A model generated the notes under the pieces. The model was not told the origin of the DNA and did no database searches. It worked only from the letters and a program-made list of their open reading frames with translations. Shown here in pieces: positions 28,359 to 40,672 of a stretch of 64,000 nucleotides of DNA. This DNA is from an uncultured Alkalilimnicola sp. (GTDB lineage Bacteria > Pseudomonadota > Gammaproteobacteria > Nitrococcales > AK92), in assembly GCA_937951875.1 (NCBI GenBank), contig CALGAN010000056.1, forward strand, positions 31,358 to 95,357. The letters run 5' to 3'. Position 1 is the first letter of the stretch; each line of letters starts with the position of its first letter. The translations under genes and the position numbers were made by a program.

Positions 28359-29281
28359 GCCGCGCCCTCCCCGTGGGTCAGCGCCACGAACAACTGCTCC
28401 AGGTTCTGCTCCAGCGGCAGCCACTCGACCAGCCCCCAGCCGGCGTCGAGCACGGCGCGCTGTACCGTCTCCGCCGCCGCCGCGTCGGCCAGCCGCAGGC
28501 GCAGCCGGCACGGCTCCAGCGCTGCCGCCTCCAGCACCCCCGGCAGGCCAGTAAGACGCTCGGCCTGCGGCGCGCGCGCGCAGCGCAGCAGCACCTCGTG
28601 CGCCCCCGAGGCCGGCGCGCCCAGCGCGCCTTGATACACCGCGCGACCGCGGTTGAGGATCACCACCCGGTCGCAGAGCGCCTCGATCTCCGGCAGGATG
28701 TGGCTGGAGAAGATGATGGCGTGCTCGGCCTTGAGTTCGCGGATCAGGTCGCGGATGGCGCGGATCTGCAGCGGATCCAGCCCCACCGTCGGCTCGTCCA
28801 GGATCAGCACGTCCGGCTTGTGCAGGATGGCCTGCGCCAGGCCCACCCGCTGCTGGTAGCCCTTGGAGAGATTGCCGATCACGCGGTGGCGCACCTCGCC
28901 GAGCTGGCAGCGCTCGATGGCGCGGGTGACGGCGGCGAGCAGCCGCTGGCGCTTGAGCCCGTGCAGCCGGCCGCAGTAAGTGAGGTAATCGGCCACCCGC
29001 ATGTCGGCGTACACCGGCGGCACCTCCGGCAAATAGCCCAGCCGCCGCTTGGCGGCCAGCGGCCGCGCCAGCAGATCGACGCCGCCCAGGCGCACTGTGC
29101 CGGCGCTGGGTGGGAGAGTGCCGCTGAGAATGCGCAAGGTGGTGGATTTACCGGCGCCGTTCGGTCCGAGCAATCCGAGGATCTCGCCGCGCGCGAGCGT
29201 CAGGTCCAGACCGGCCAGCGCCAAACGCTCACCGTAGCGCCGTTCCAGACCCTGGGCCTGCAACAGGATGTCGCTGGACAT
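28355..29281 (-). CDS. ABC transporter ATP-binding protein (GldA-like)
   Basis: A 308-residue ATPase with Walker A GPNGAGKSTTL, signature LSKGYQQRVGLAQA, Walker B VLILDEPTVGLD and the H-loop IIFSSHILPE. The roughly 85-residue C-terminal domain after the nucleotide-binding domain is typical of drug/ABC-2 exporters. It is first in the four-gene operon and is divergent from the 5-oxoprolinase gene. Confidence 0.92.
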   Translation of the reverse strand: MSSDILLQAQGLERRYGERLALAGLDLTLARGEILGLLGPNGAGKSTTLRILSGTLPPSAGTVRLGGVDLLARPLAAKRRLGYLPEVPPVYADMRVADYLTYCGRLHGLKRQRLLAAVTRAIERCQLGEVRHRVIGNLSKGYQQRVGLAQAILHKPDVLILDEPTVGLDPLQIRAIRDLIRELKAEHAIIFSSHILPEIEALCDRVVILNRGRAVYQGALGAPASGAHEVLLRCARAPQAERLTGLPGVLEAAALEPCRLRLRLADAAAAETVQRAVLDAGWGLVEWLPLEQNLEQLFVALTHGEGAA

Positions 29282-29312
29282 GATGGGTTATAGTCCGGAA
29301 CCGAATCGTCCG

Positions 29313-29342
29313 TTGATTTGTAGGCGAATACGCTACTATACC
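29313..29342 (+). promoter_or_regulatory. Putative sigma-70 promoter very close to the 5-oxoprolinase start
   Basis: TTGATT (29313-29318), 18-bp spacer, TATACC (29337-29342). The ATG of the downstream gene is at 29354, so the expected transcript would begin within a few bases of the start codon. No Shine-Dalgarno sequence precedes that ATG, which fits leaderless translation. Confidence 0.45.
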
Positions 29343-29353
29343 GGCCCTACCCC

Positions 29354-32968
<3,615 letters not shown>

Positions 32969-33065
32969 AACAGGCACGGCCCCGGAACGCGCCGGCGCGC
33001 TTGATCGCGGCCGGCGCCGTTCCCATGCTGGGTGTGGATCCAATCAGGGAGCGACGGAATCCGGC

Positions 33066-34217
33066 ATGTGGTACGGACTGTTCGAGCTACCGCTCTGGGG
33101 CTATGTGCTGGTCACGCTGGCGCTGACCCACATCACCATCGTCAGCGTCACCCTCTATCTGCACCGTTGCCAAGCGCATCGTGGGCTGGACCTGCATCCG
33201 GCGGTAGCGCACTTCTTCCGCTTCTGGCTATGGCTCACCACCGGCATGGACACGCGCGAGTGGGTAGCGGTACACCGCAAGCACCACGCCCGTGTCGAGA
33301 CCGAGGACGATCCGCACAGCCCGCGGATCAAGGGCATCAACGCCGTGCTCTGGCGGGGCGCCGAGCTCTACCGGCAGGAAGCGAGCAATCCCGAGACGCT
33401 CGCCAAGTTCGGCCACGGCACGCCCGACGACTGGCTGGAGCGCAAGCTCTACCGCCGCTTCAAATCGCTGGGAGTCACGCTGATGGCGCTGATCGACCTG
33501 GTGTGCTTTGGGGTAATCGGCATCACCATCTGGGCGATCCAGATGCTATGGATTCCGTTCTGGGCGGCGGGCGTCATCAACGGCCTGGGCCACTACTGGG
33601 GCTACCGCAACTACGAGCCGGACGACGCCTCCACCAACATCTGCCCGATCGGCATCCTCATCGGCGGCGAGGAGCTGCACAACAACCACCACGCCTTCCC
33701 CTCCAGCGCCAAGTTCGCCCTCAGGCGCTGGGAGTTCGACCTCGGCTGGTGCTACATCCGCGTACTGCAGGCGCTCGGCCTGGCCAAGGTCAAGCGACTG
33801 GCGCCGCGGCCCAAGGTGGTGCCGCACAAGCGGCAGATCGACCAGGACACGGTCAAGGCGGTGATCGCCGCGCGGCTGCTGGTGCTGGCCAGCTACGGCA
33901 GGCAGGTGATCGTCCCGACCCTGCGTCAGGAGCTGCACCGCGCCGACCTCGCGGCCCGACGCCTGCTGCTCCGCAACGAGGCTCTGCTCGATGAGTCCGG
34001 CCGGCGCCGGCTCGAACGCGTCCTGGCCGAGAACCCGCAGCTGCGCACCGTCTACGAATTCCGCCGCCGCCTGCAGCAGGTCTGGGATCGCTCGGCCACC
34101 ACCCACGAGGCGCTGCTGCGCAACCTGCAGACCTGGTGCAACCAGGCCGAGGCCAGCAGCGTCCAGGCGCTGCGCGACTTCGCCCAATACCTGCGCGGTT
34201 ATACGCTGCAGACATAA
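33066..34217 (+). CDS. Delta-9-type acyl desaturase
   Basis: Membrane di-iron fatty-acid desaturase. It has 383 residues and the three histidine boxes HRCQAH (33-38), HRKHH (70-74) and HNNHH (205-209), with hydrophobic segments around 10-32, 45-60, 135-160 and 160-175. The C-terminal 130 residues are a cytosolic helical extension rich in Arg, Leu and Gln, also seen in the Pseudomonas DesA/DesB group. It likely introduces a double bond into phospholipid or CoA acyl chains. A GAGCGACGGA region precedes the ATG. Confidence 0.93.
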   Translation: MWYGLFELPLWGYVLVTLALTHITIVSVTLYLHRCQAHRGLDLHPAVAHFFRFWLWLTTGMDTREWVAVHRKHHARVETEDDPHSPRIKGINAVLWRGAELYRQEASNPETLAKFGHGTPDDWLERKLYRRFKSLGVTLMALIDLVCFGVIGITIWAIQMLWIPFWAAGVINGLGHYWGYRNYEPDDASTNICPIGILIGGEELHNNHHAFPSSAKFALRRWEFDLGWCYIRVLQALGLAKVKRLAPRPKVVPHKRQIDQDTVKAVIAARLLVLASYGRQVIVPTLRQELHRADLAARRLLLRNEALLDESGRRRLERVLAENPQLRTVYEFRRRLQQVWDRSATTHEALLRNLQTWCNQAEASSVQALRDFAQYLRGYTLQT

Positions 34218-34220
34218 AAA

Positions 34221-34243
34221 AAGCCCGCCGATGGCGGGCTTTC
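34221..34243. terminator. Bidirectional terminator between desaturase and rpmG
   Basis: Perfect 10-bp stem AAAGCCCGCC (34221-34230), loop GAT, GGCGGGCTTT (34234-34243), with an A run before and T-rich sequence after. It serves both convergent genes. Confidence 0.85.
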
Positions 34244-34260
34244 TTCGACTCGGACGAGGC

Positions 34261-34416
34261 TTACTTGATCTTGGCCTCGCGGAAGATCACGTGCTTACGG
34301 ACAACCGGGTCGTACTTCTTGAACTCCAGCTTGTCCGGCGTGTTCTTCTTGTTCTTGTCGGTGGTGTAGTAGAAGCCGGTACCGGCGCTAGACACGAGCT
34401 TGATCTTGTCGCGCAT
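34261..34416 (-). CDS. rpmG: 50S ribosomal protein L33
   Basis: A 51-residue ribosomal protein starting MRDKIKLVSSAGTGFYYTT and ending in KHVIFREAKIK. It has no Cys, so it is the zinc-free form. The ATG follows AAGGAGCGATCA. It lies 12 bp after rpmB, the standard rpmB-rpmG operon. Confidence 0.97.
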   Translation of the reverse strand: MRDKIKLVSSAGTGFYYTTDKNKKNTPDKLEFKKYDPVVRKHVIFREAKIK

Positions 34417-34428
34417 GTTGATCGCTCC

Positions 34429-34665
34429 TTACACCTTCTCGCCGCGGGCGCGCAGGTCAGCGACGACCTTCTCGATACCCAGCTTGTCGATGATCCGCAT
34501 ACCCTTCTGGGACACCCGCAGCCGCACGAAGCGCTGTTCGCTCTCAAGCCAGAAGCGGTGATAATGCAGGTTCGGCAAGAACCGGCGCCGCGTCTTGTTA
34601 TTGGCGTGGGAGACGTTGTTACCCGTAATCGGGCTCTTGCCCGTCACCTGACAGACCTTGGACAT
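34429..34665 (-). CDS. rpmB: 50S ribosomal protein L28
   Basis: A 78-residue protein beginning MSKVCQVTGKSPITGNNVSH, the classical L28 start, with the RRRFLPNLHYHRFW core. It has one Cys only, so it is the zinc-free type. First gene of rpmB-rpmG; the upstream 289-bp gap to cbpA must contain divergent promoters that I cannot place. Confidence 0.97.
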   Translation of the reverse strand: MSKVCQVTGKSPITGNNVSHANNKTRRRFLPNLHYHRFWLESEQRFVRLRVSQKGMRIIDKLGIEKVVADLRARGEKV

Positions 34666-34954
34666 GAAACTGGCTCCTAACCGAGCAACACACTGCTCGC
34701 CAACGCGAGTAAAGGCCGGTTTTTATACCAGCAAGACCGGACCGTTTCAAGCGTCGCAAGCCGTTGAAATCGCCGTCGCCCCTGCCCCCGCGCGACGCGC
34801 CTGACCGTGCCCGCTCTTCGCGACGGGCCGGCTTGCGCGTGCGAGGCACGGCCGCCCGGCGTATGATCCACCGACCATGAGCTTACCCGGCGCTCAGCGC
34901 GCCAGCGCGACCTCCGCCGGGAGCTCCGAGCCGCTTACTGCACACGATTTCCCG

Positions 34955-35878
34955 ATGGAATACAAGGACTACTACAAGATCCTCGGCGTCCCGCGGGACG
35001 CGACGCCGGAGCAGATCAAGGCTGCTTACCGCAGACTCGCGCGCAAGTACCACCCGGACGTCAGCAAGGAGCCTGACGCCGAAGCACGCTTCAAGGAAGT
35101 CAACGAAGCCTACGAAGTGCTCAAGGAGCCGGACAAGCGCCAGGCCTACGACCGCCTGGGCAGCCACTGGCGCGCCGGTCAGGAGTTCCGGCCGCCGCCC
35201 GGCTGGGAGCGCGCGCAGCGCGCCGACAGCGTGTTCAGCGACTTCTTCGAAGCGCTGTTCGGCCAACGCGGCGGCCGCCGCGCCAGCGCCGATCCGTTCG
35301 AGGGGCTGTTCGGCGGCGGCGAGCGGCGCGGCGGCAACACGGCCGGCGCCGATCAGCAGGCGACGGTGACCGTCTCGCTGGAAGAAGCCTACGCCGGCAC
35401 GACCCGCGAGGTGTCGGTCCCGGCCGCCGACGGCCGCGGCAGCCGCACGCTGCGGGTGAAGATCCCCGCCGGCGTGCAACCAGGGCAGCAGATTCGCCTG
35501 GCCGGCCAAGGCAGCCCGGGCCCGGGCGGGCGACGCGGCGATCTGTACCTGAAAGTGGAGATCGCCCCGCATCCACGCTTTCGGCTGGAGGGGCGGGACG
35601 TGTACGTGGACCTGCCGATCGCCCCCTGGGAGGCGGCGCTGGGCGCGACCGTGCCGGCGCCGACCCTGGCCGGGCGGGTGGAGCTCAACGTCCCCCCAGG
35701 CTCGCAGTCGGGCCGCAAGCTGCGGCTCAAAGGACGGGGCCTGCCGGGGCAGCCGCCCGGCGATCACTACGTGGTGCTGAAGATCGTCACGCCGCCGGCC
35801 GACGATGCGGCGCTACGCAAACTCTACGAGCAGTTGCGCGACAAGAGCCGATTCGACCCGCGCGCCGGCATGGACTGA
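34955..35878 (+). CDS. cbpA: Curved-DNA-binding/DnaJ-family protein CbpA
   Basis: Class II J-domain co-chaperone for DnaK, also reported to bind curved DNA. It has 307 residues (E. coli CbpA 306). The J domain (1-70) carries HPD in RKYHPDVSKEPDAEARFKEV, nearly identical to CbpA. A Gly/Phe/Arg-rich linker (about 75-130) and two DnaJ C-terminal beta domains follow, with no zinc finger. The start at 34955 matches the family (MEYKDYYKILGV); an in-frame ATG at 34877 would add 26 unrelated residues. Confidence 0.93.
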   Translation: MEYKDYYKILGVPRDATPEQIKAAYRRLARKYHPDVSKEPDAEARFKEVNEAYEVLKEPDKRQAYDRLGSHWRAGQEFRPPPGWERAQRADSVFSDFFEALFGQRGGRRASADPFEGLFGGGERRGGNTAGADQQATVTVSLEEAYAGTTREVSVPAADGRGSRTLRVKIPAGVQPGQQIRLAGQGSPGPGGRRGDLYLKVEIAPHPRFRLEGRDVYVDLPIAPWEAALGATVPAPTLAGRVELNVPPGSQSGRKLRLKGRGLPGQPPGDHYVVLKIVTPPADDAALRKLYEQLRDKSRFDPRAGMD

Positions 35879-35987
35879 TCCGGCCGACGCCGCATCACGG
35901 GGCGGGAACGCTCGCCGCCGACGTTGGTCTATTGAGGCCGAGGCGGCCGACGGTCGCATCCCCATGTCGCACGAGGAAGGCTGTTGC

Positions 35988-37367
35988 ATGAAGAAAAAAT
36001 ACCTAAGCCCATTGCTCGCTCTGACGCTCGGTCTGGCCGCCATCGCGCCGCCGGCCACGGCGGCGCTGCCATTGGCCGTGGACGGCCAGGAGCTGCCCAG
36101 CCTCGCCCCCATGCTCGACCGGGTCCGACCGGCGGTGGTGAACATTTCCACCACCGGGCGGGTGCGGGTGCAGGAGAATCCGCTGTTCCAAGATCCCTTC
36201 TTCCGCCACTTCTTCGGCGTGCCCGAGCAGGCGCCGCGCGAGCGCCGCACCCAGAGCCTGGGCTCGGGCGTGATCGTCGACGCCAAGCAGGGCTACATCC
36301 TCACCAACGCCCATGTCGTGGAGAAGGCCGACGAGATCAAGGTGACCCTGCAGAACGGCCGCGAGCTCTCGGCCAAGCTGGTCGGCGCCGACCCGGAGAC
36401 CGACGTGGCGGTCATCCAGGTCGATAGCAGTAACGTCAAGCTGACCGAGGTGCCGATCGGCGATTCCGGCAAGCTGCGGGTCGGCGACTTCGTCGTGGCG
36501 GTGGGCAACCCCTTCGGCCTGGGCCAGACCGCCACCACCGGCATCGTCAGCGCGCTCGAGCGCAGCGGCCTGGGCATCGAGGGCTATGAGGACTTCATCC
36601 AGACCGACGCTTCCATCAACCCCGGCAACTCCGGCGGCGCGCTGGTGAACCTGCGCGGCGAGCTGATCGGCATCAACACCGCCATCCTGGCGCCGTCCGG
36701 CGGCAACATCGGCATCGGCTTCGCCATCCCCATCAACATGGCCCGCACCGTGGCCGACCAGCTGATCAAGCACGGCGAGGTCAAGCGCGGCCAGATCGGC
36801 ATCTCGGTGCAGGATCTCACGCCCGCGCTGGCCGAGGCCTTCGGCGTCGATCTGGAGCGCGGCGTGGTGATCGCCCAGGTGCTGCCGGGCTCGGCGGCGG
36901 AGCAGGCCGGACTCAAGACCGGCGACGTGATCACCGCCGTCAACGGCCATCCGGTGGCGACCGCGGCGGCGGTGCGCAACCGCATCGGCCTGATGCGGGT
37001 CGGCGAGAGCGCCAAGCTCACCATCGTCCGCGACGGCAAGAGCCAGGAAATCACCGTGTCCGTGCGCGAGCCGTTCGAGCTGGCGGGCAGCGCCGGCGAC
37101 GTGGCGCCCAAGCTGGCCGGCGCCGAGTTCGCCGAGGTGGTGGTCACCGAGGGCAACGACAAGCGCACCCGGGTGGGCGTCAGCCGGGTGCAGCCGGGCA
37201 GCCCAGCCGCCAGCGCCGGCCTGCGCGACGGCGACATCATCCTCTCGGTCAACCGCCGTCCGGTGAGCACCCTCGGCGAGTTCCGCAAGGCGGTGCAGGC
37301 CTCCAAGGGCAAGCTGCTGCTGCACGTCCGCCGCGGCAACGGCGCATTCTTCCTGCTGATCCAGTAG
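35988..37367 (+). CDS. degQ: Periplasmic Do-family serine protease (DegP/DegQ type)
   Basis: Trypsin-like periplasmic protease-chaperone of 459 residues. A signal peptide (about 1-26, ending ATA) is followed by the protease domain with catalytic His109 (TNAHV), Asp139 (ETDVA) and Ser215 (NPGNSGGA), then two PDZ domains (about 265-360 and 375-459). The second PDZ ends in FFLLIQ, as in DegQ/MucD proteins. GAGGAAGG lies 7 nt before the ATG. It lacks the long Q-loop insertion of E. coli DegP, favouring DegQ/MucD. Confidence 0.93.
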   Translation: MKKKYLSPLLALTLGLAAIAPPATAALPLAVDGQELPSLAPMLDRVRPAVVNISTTGRVRVQENPLFQDPFFRHFFGVPEQAPRERRTQSLGSGVIVDAKQGYILTNAHVVEKADEIKVTLQNGRELSAKLVGADPETDVAVIQVDSSNVKLTEVPIGDSGKLRVGDFVVAVGNPFGLGQTATTGIVSALERSGLGIEGYEDFIQTDASINPGNSGGALVNLRGELIGINTAILAPSGGNIGIGFAIPINMARTVADQLIKHGEVKRGQIGISVQDLTPALAEAFGVDLERGVVIAQVLPGSAAEQAGLKTGDVITAVNGHPVATAAAVRNRIGLMRVGESAKLTIVRDGKSQEITVSVREPFELAGSAGDVAPKLAGAEFAEVVVTEGNDKRTRVGVSRVQPGSPAASAGLRDGDIILSVNRRPVSTLGEFRKAVQASKGKLLLHVRRGNGAFFLLIQ

Positions 37368-37378
37368 CCGCCCGTTCG

Positions 37379-37406
37379 GCCCCTGCTCCGATGGAGCAGG
37401 GGCTTT
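37379..37406 (+). terminator. Intrinsic terminator after degQ
   Basis: Perfect 11-bp stem GCCCCTGCTCC (37379-37389), loop GAT, GGAGCAGGGGC (37393-37403), then TTT. It starts 11 bp past the stop codon. Confidence 0.85.
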
Positions 37407-37631
37407 CCCTGCCTTGCAAGCCGCCGCCGGCGCCCTCATCCAGAGGCGCAAGGGGCTTTCCCCCGAGCCCGCGGCAGCCTTGACCTTCCCTTGGCGTGCG
37501 CCGCCGGCTTCGAGAAGCCCGATAAGGAATCAACATCGCGCCGCCCCGGATTCCCGGCTCCCGTCCCGTTCCGCCCCACGGAACGCGCGTGCCCGTGCGA
37601 ATCCGGCCACCGGTTCCCTCAGGAGGCAGCC

Positions 37632-37919
37632 ATGGCCAAGGACACCACGCCACCGATCGCCGATACCGCCGACGCCGAAGCCGCCGCCAACGCTACGGTC
37701 ACCGCCCGTGCCGCACAGGCGGCGCATCAGGCGATCGACCAGCTCAGCGCGCGCGGCAGCGAGGCCGAACTGCGGCTACGCCAGACCGGCACCCGCCTGT
37801 CGAGCCGCTCGCAGGAGCTGAGTAAGGACATCGGCGAGTACGTCACCCAAAACCCGCTCACAGCCCTCGGCATCGCCGCCGCGGCCGGTTTCGTGCTGGG
37901 CGTGCTGCTGAGGCGCTGA
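37632..37919 (+). CDS. ElaB/YqjD (DUF883) family membrane-anchored protein
   Basis: A 95-residue protein with a charged helical N-terminus (about 20-65) and one C-terminal membrane helix ending GFVLGVLLRR, the layout of the YqjD/ElaB family, some of whose members bind ribosomes at the membrane in stationary phase. AGGAGG is 5 nt before the ATG. First of a three-gene cluster with YqjE- and YqjK-like partners. Confidence 0.87.
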   Translation: MAKDTTPPIADTADAEAAANATVTARAAQAAHQAIDQLSARGSEAELRLRQTGTRLSSRSQELSKDIGEYVTQNPLTALGIAAAAGFVLGVLLRR

Positions 37920-37922
37920 CCG

Positions 37923-38336
37923 ATGTCCGCGCCGCCCGGCGCCATGCCGCCGCCGCAAGACGCCGCCGAACCGCTCGGCCCGAGCCAACGGCTGGGGGCC
38001 GTGGTGGCGGCCGCCGTTCAGCTGGTCGGCGAGCTGCTGCGCTTGCTGGCGCTGGAATCGCGGCTGGCCGGGCTGAGCCTGGCCGGCATCCTGTTCGCCG
38101 CGCTCGCCGCCGCCTTCGGCGTCATGACGGCGTGGCTGCTGCTGCAGGCGGCACTGACGGTGGGCCTGACCCGCCTCGGCGCCGACCCCCTGTTGGTGCT
38201 GCTGGCGCTGACCGCGCTCAACGCGCTGATCGTGGCGTTCCTGCTGCTGCTGATCCGGCGGCTCAGCCGTAACCTGCTGTTCCGCGCCAGCATCGATGCC
38301 CTGTTCGGAGCCAACCGTGCGCCGCCTGCACCGTGA
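37923..38336 (+). CDS. YqjE-like (phage-holin-superfamily) membrane protein
   Basis: A 137-residue protein with two long hydrophobic segments (about 52-78 and 88-113) after an amphipathic helix. This is the YqjE/holin-like layout that always accompanies YqjD. It is 3 bp after the YqjD-like gene. Despite the name, nothing phage-related is nearby, so a holin role is unlikely. Confidence 0.82.
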   Translation: MSAPPGAMPPPQDAAEPLGPSQRLGAVVAAAVQLVGELLRLLALESRLAGLSLAGILFAALAAAFGVMTAWLLLQAALTVGLTRLGADPLLVLLALTALNALIVAFLLLLIRRLSRNLLFRASIDALFGANRAPPAP

Positions 38337-38658
38337 GGTCGAGCTGCAACGCGCGCTCGTCGCCGAGCGGCGGGCGCAGCTCGGCGCCGCCGCCCGCCTC
38401 GCGCTGCGCGACACGCGACGCGCCCTCGCTAGCCCCTCCGGGCTGGCCGCCAGCTTCGGCGCCGGCCTGCTGCTCGGGCTGTGGCGCGGCGCGCCCGCGG
38501 CGGCGCAAACGGAACAGCCGGCCGCCGCCCGACAGCCGCCGGCGTTGCTGCGCTGGGCGCTGCGCGACCTGGCGCTGCCGCTGCTCCTGAACTGGCTGGA
38601 GCAGCGCGCGGCCCGCTCCCAGTCGGAACCGCCCACAGACGACTTCGCCGGCTACTGA
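38317..38658 (+). CDS. YqjK-like small protein
   Basis: A 113-residue protein, very Arg/Ala/Leu-rich (MRRLHREVELQRALVAERRAQ) with a short hydrophobic stretch SGLAASFGAGLLLGLW. The GTG at 38317 is chosen because CGGAG precedes it; an ATG at 38296 would extend it by seven residues. It overlaps the YqjE-like gene, completing a yqjDEK-type trio. Function unknown; identification rests mainly on position and composition. Confidence 0.65.
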   Translation: MRRLHREVELQRALVAERRAQLGAAARLALRDTRRALASPSGLAASFGAGLLLGLWRGAPAAAQTEQPAAARQPPALLRWALRDLALPLLLNWLEQRAARSQSEPPTDDFAGY

Positions 38659-38715
38659 CCAGCCGGCCGCCGCCGTTATACTCCCGCGCCGAGTCACGAC
38701 AGGTAGGGAGAGAGC

Positions 38716-39528
38716 ATGCCGTTCATCCGCTCCGGCGACGTCCAACTCTGGTACGAAACCTTCGGCGACGGCGAGCCGCTGGTGCTGATCATGGGACTGG
38801 GCGGCGTGATCCAGGCCTGGGCCCTGCAAATCGCCGAGTTCGCCAAGCACTACCGGCTGATCTGCATGGACAACCGCGGCGCCGGCCGCTCCGACAAGCC
38901 CGAAGGCCCCTACTCCATCACCGCCTTCGCCGAGGATTTGGCCGCGGTGCTGGATGCCGCCGAGGTCGAGTCAGCGCACGTGCTGGGCGTGTCGATGGGC
39001 GGTCTGATCGCCCAGGAGTTCTATCACTTGGCGCCGCGGCGGGTGCGCAGCTTGATCCTGGGTTGCACCGGTGTCGGCCCCAACGATCCGGCCGCCGTGC
39101 CGCCCGAGCCGGACGTGATCGCCGCGCTGCGGCTGGACCGCCGCAGCGAGCCGCTGGAAAAGGTCACGGAGGCGATGATGCATGCCTTCTACCATCCGAC
39201 CTACATCAGCGCGATCCCGAACCTGGCCGCGCGGCTGGTGAAGATCAACCGGGACATTCCGCAGCCGCCGCACGCCTTCGAGGCCCAGCTGCAAGCCTGC
39301 TACAGCCACCGGCCGAATTCGCCGCGGCTGAAGGACATCCGGGTGCCGACCCTGGTGCTGCACGGCGAACACGACCGGGTCTGGCCGCTAGCCAACGCCG
39401 AGTACCTGGCCGCGCACATTCCCAACGCCGAGCTGGTCGTAATTCCCGAGGCCGGCCACATGTTCATGCTGGAAAAGCCGCGCGAGTTCAACCGCGCGGT
39501 GCTGGACTTTCTCGGCCGCATCGCATGA
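38716..39528 (+). CDS. Alpha/beta hydrolase
   Basis: A 270-residue hydrolase: oxyanion region HN-terminal MGLGG, nucleophile elbow GVSMGGLIAQ (Ser), acid in HGEHDRVWP (Asp) and base in EAGHMFM (His). This is a complete Ser-Asp-His triad. No signal peptide. It resembles the 3-oxoadipate enol-lactonase/esterase group, but the substrate is not predictable. AGGGAGAGAGC precedes the ATG. The following gene begins at or just after its stop. Confidence 0.88.
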   Translation: MPFIRSGDVQLWYETFGDGEPLVLIMGLGGVIQAWALQIAEFAKHYRLICMDNRGAGRSDKPEGPYSITAFAEDLAAVLDAAEVESAHVLGVSMGGLIAQEFYHLAPRRVRSLILGCTGVGPNDPAAVPPEPDVIAALRLDRRSEPLEKVTEAMMHAFYHPTYISAIPNLAARLVKINRDIPQPPHAFEAQLQACYSHRPNSPRLKDIRVPTLVLHGEHDRVWPLANAEYLAAHIPNAELVVIPEAGHMFMLEKPREFNRAVLDFLGRIA

Positions 39529-39551
39529 CGGCCGACAACGGAGCCCTCGTC

Positions 39552-40622
39552 ATGGACAGAAACACCGGCGGCGCCGAGCTACTCGAACTGGGGCTGCTGG
39601 TTCAGGGCGACAAGATCTTTCAGGAGCGGCTGCTGGCCGGCGTCTCGCTCACCTACGCCTCGGCGGCGCCAGTGCTGCCGCCGAATCTACGCCTGGCGGC
39701 CGTGAACGCCTTCCTGCTGAGCCAGGCCGCCGAGACCATCGACGCCTACGTCGATGCCGACGTGCCCGTCAAACAGGAACTGTTTCGCCGGCTATCCGCC
39801 GCCGCCAGCGATTTCAGCCAAGCCGGGACCGCGGCGCTGCCGCCGTCGCTGCTGGCCAAGCTGCCGCCGGCCGGACGCGAGCTGCTGCGCAACCTGCCGC
39901 GGCTGCTGCGCGTCACCGCCTGTCTGCCGCCGCTGCAGCGCCAGGCGGTGCGCCATTGCGTCGAGCAGGCCTGTGCCGGCTACATCCGGCTGCTGCCGCT
40001 GCGCGGCCCGGACGGGGTGCCGGATCTGCGCGCCTACGACGACTACGGCTACTGCCGTAACGGCGCGCTCAGCCAGTGCCTGACCACGCTGTTCTGCGAT
40101 CACTCGCCGGCCATCGCCCGCCACACCGCCGAGCTGCACGCGCTGGCCAGCGACTTCGGCCGCGGCCTGTGCGCCACGCAGATCTTGAAGAACGTCCGCC
40201 GCGACCGCCAGCGCGGCGTCTGCTATCTGCCGCGCGACCTGTTCCGCGCCCACGGCTTAGAGCTGGCGGATCATCAAGACTGGAGCAGCGATCCACGCTT
40301 TCGCGCCGGCTTCGACGCCCTCATCGGCCGCGCCCACGCCCAGCTGCGCAAGGCGCTGGATTACGTGCTGCTGCTGCCCCCCGACGAGGACGGCATTCGG
40401 CGGTTCTGCATCTGGCCGGTGGGGCTGGCGCTGATGACCCTGCGCCGCCTGCACGGCGGGCGGCGGCGCCCGGCGCTGATCGAGGACGACCTGCGCATGC
40501 GCCCGCGCGCGCTGCGTCTCGCCGTGCCGGCCAGCCGCTGGCTGGTGCGGCGCGACCCGTGGCTGCGCGGTGCCTTCCGGCTCGCCAGCCGCGGCCTGCC
40601 GGCGCCGACGGGGGGACGATGA
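39552..40622 (+). CDS. Squalene/phytoene synthase-like protein
   Basis: A 356-residue protein of the all-helical trans-prenyltransferase head-to-head family. The second Asp-rich region is recognisable as ATQILKNVRRDRQRGVCYLP, matching the family pattern QxxNxxRDxxxDxxxGRxYLP. The first Asp-rich motif is reduced to AETIDAYVD. An ATG at 39525 overlaps the upstream stop, but the ATG at 39552 has GGAG in front. It may condense two prenyl diphosphates or have lost activity. No carotenoid or hopanoid genes are adjacent. Confidence 0.75.
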   Translation: MDRNTGGAELLELGLLVQGDKIFQERLLAGVSLTYASAAPVLPPNLRLAAVNAFLLSQAAETIDAYVDADVPVKQELFRRLSAAASDFSQAGTAALPPSLLAKLPPAGRELLRNLPRLLRVTACLPPLQRQAVRHCVEQACAGYIRLLPLRGPDGVPDLRAYDDYGYCRNGALSQCLTTLFCDHSPAIARHTAELHALASDFGRGLCATQILKNVRRDRQRGVCYLPRDLFRAHGLELADHQDWSSDPRFRAGFDALIGRAHAQLRKALDYVLLLPPDEDGIRRFCIWPVGLALMTLRRLHGGRRRPALIEDDLRMRPRALRLAVPASRWLVRRDPWLRGAFRLASRGLPAPTGGR

Positions 40623-40672
40623 TCGCATCGGGCGGCGGCAAGGCGGGCGGGAATCCGCTATCCTTCGACGCC

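Noticed and set aside
26287..29281. Gliding-motility operon
   Set aside because: The Gld-like ABC set occurs in many non-gliding bacteria and no other gld/spr genes are present.
37923..38336. Phage holin suggesting prophage remnant
   Set aside because: The protein is the YqjE partner of YqjD-like and YqjK-like genes; no other phage gene, attachment site or repeat is nearby.
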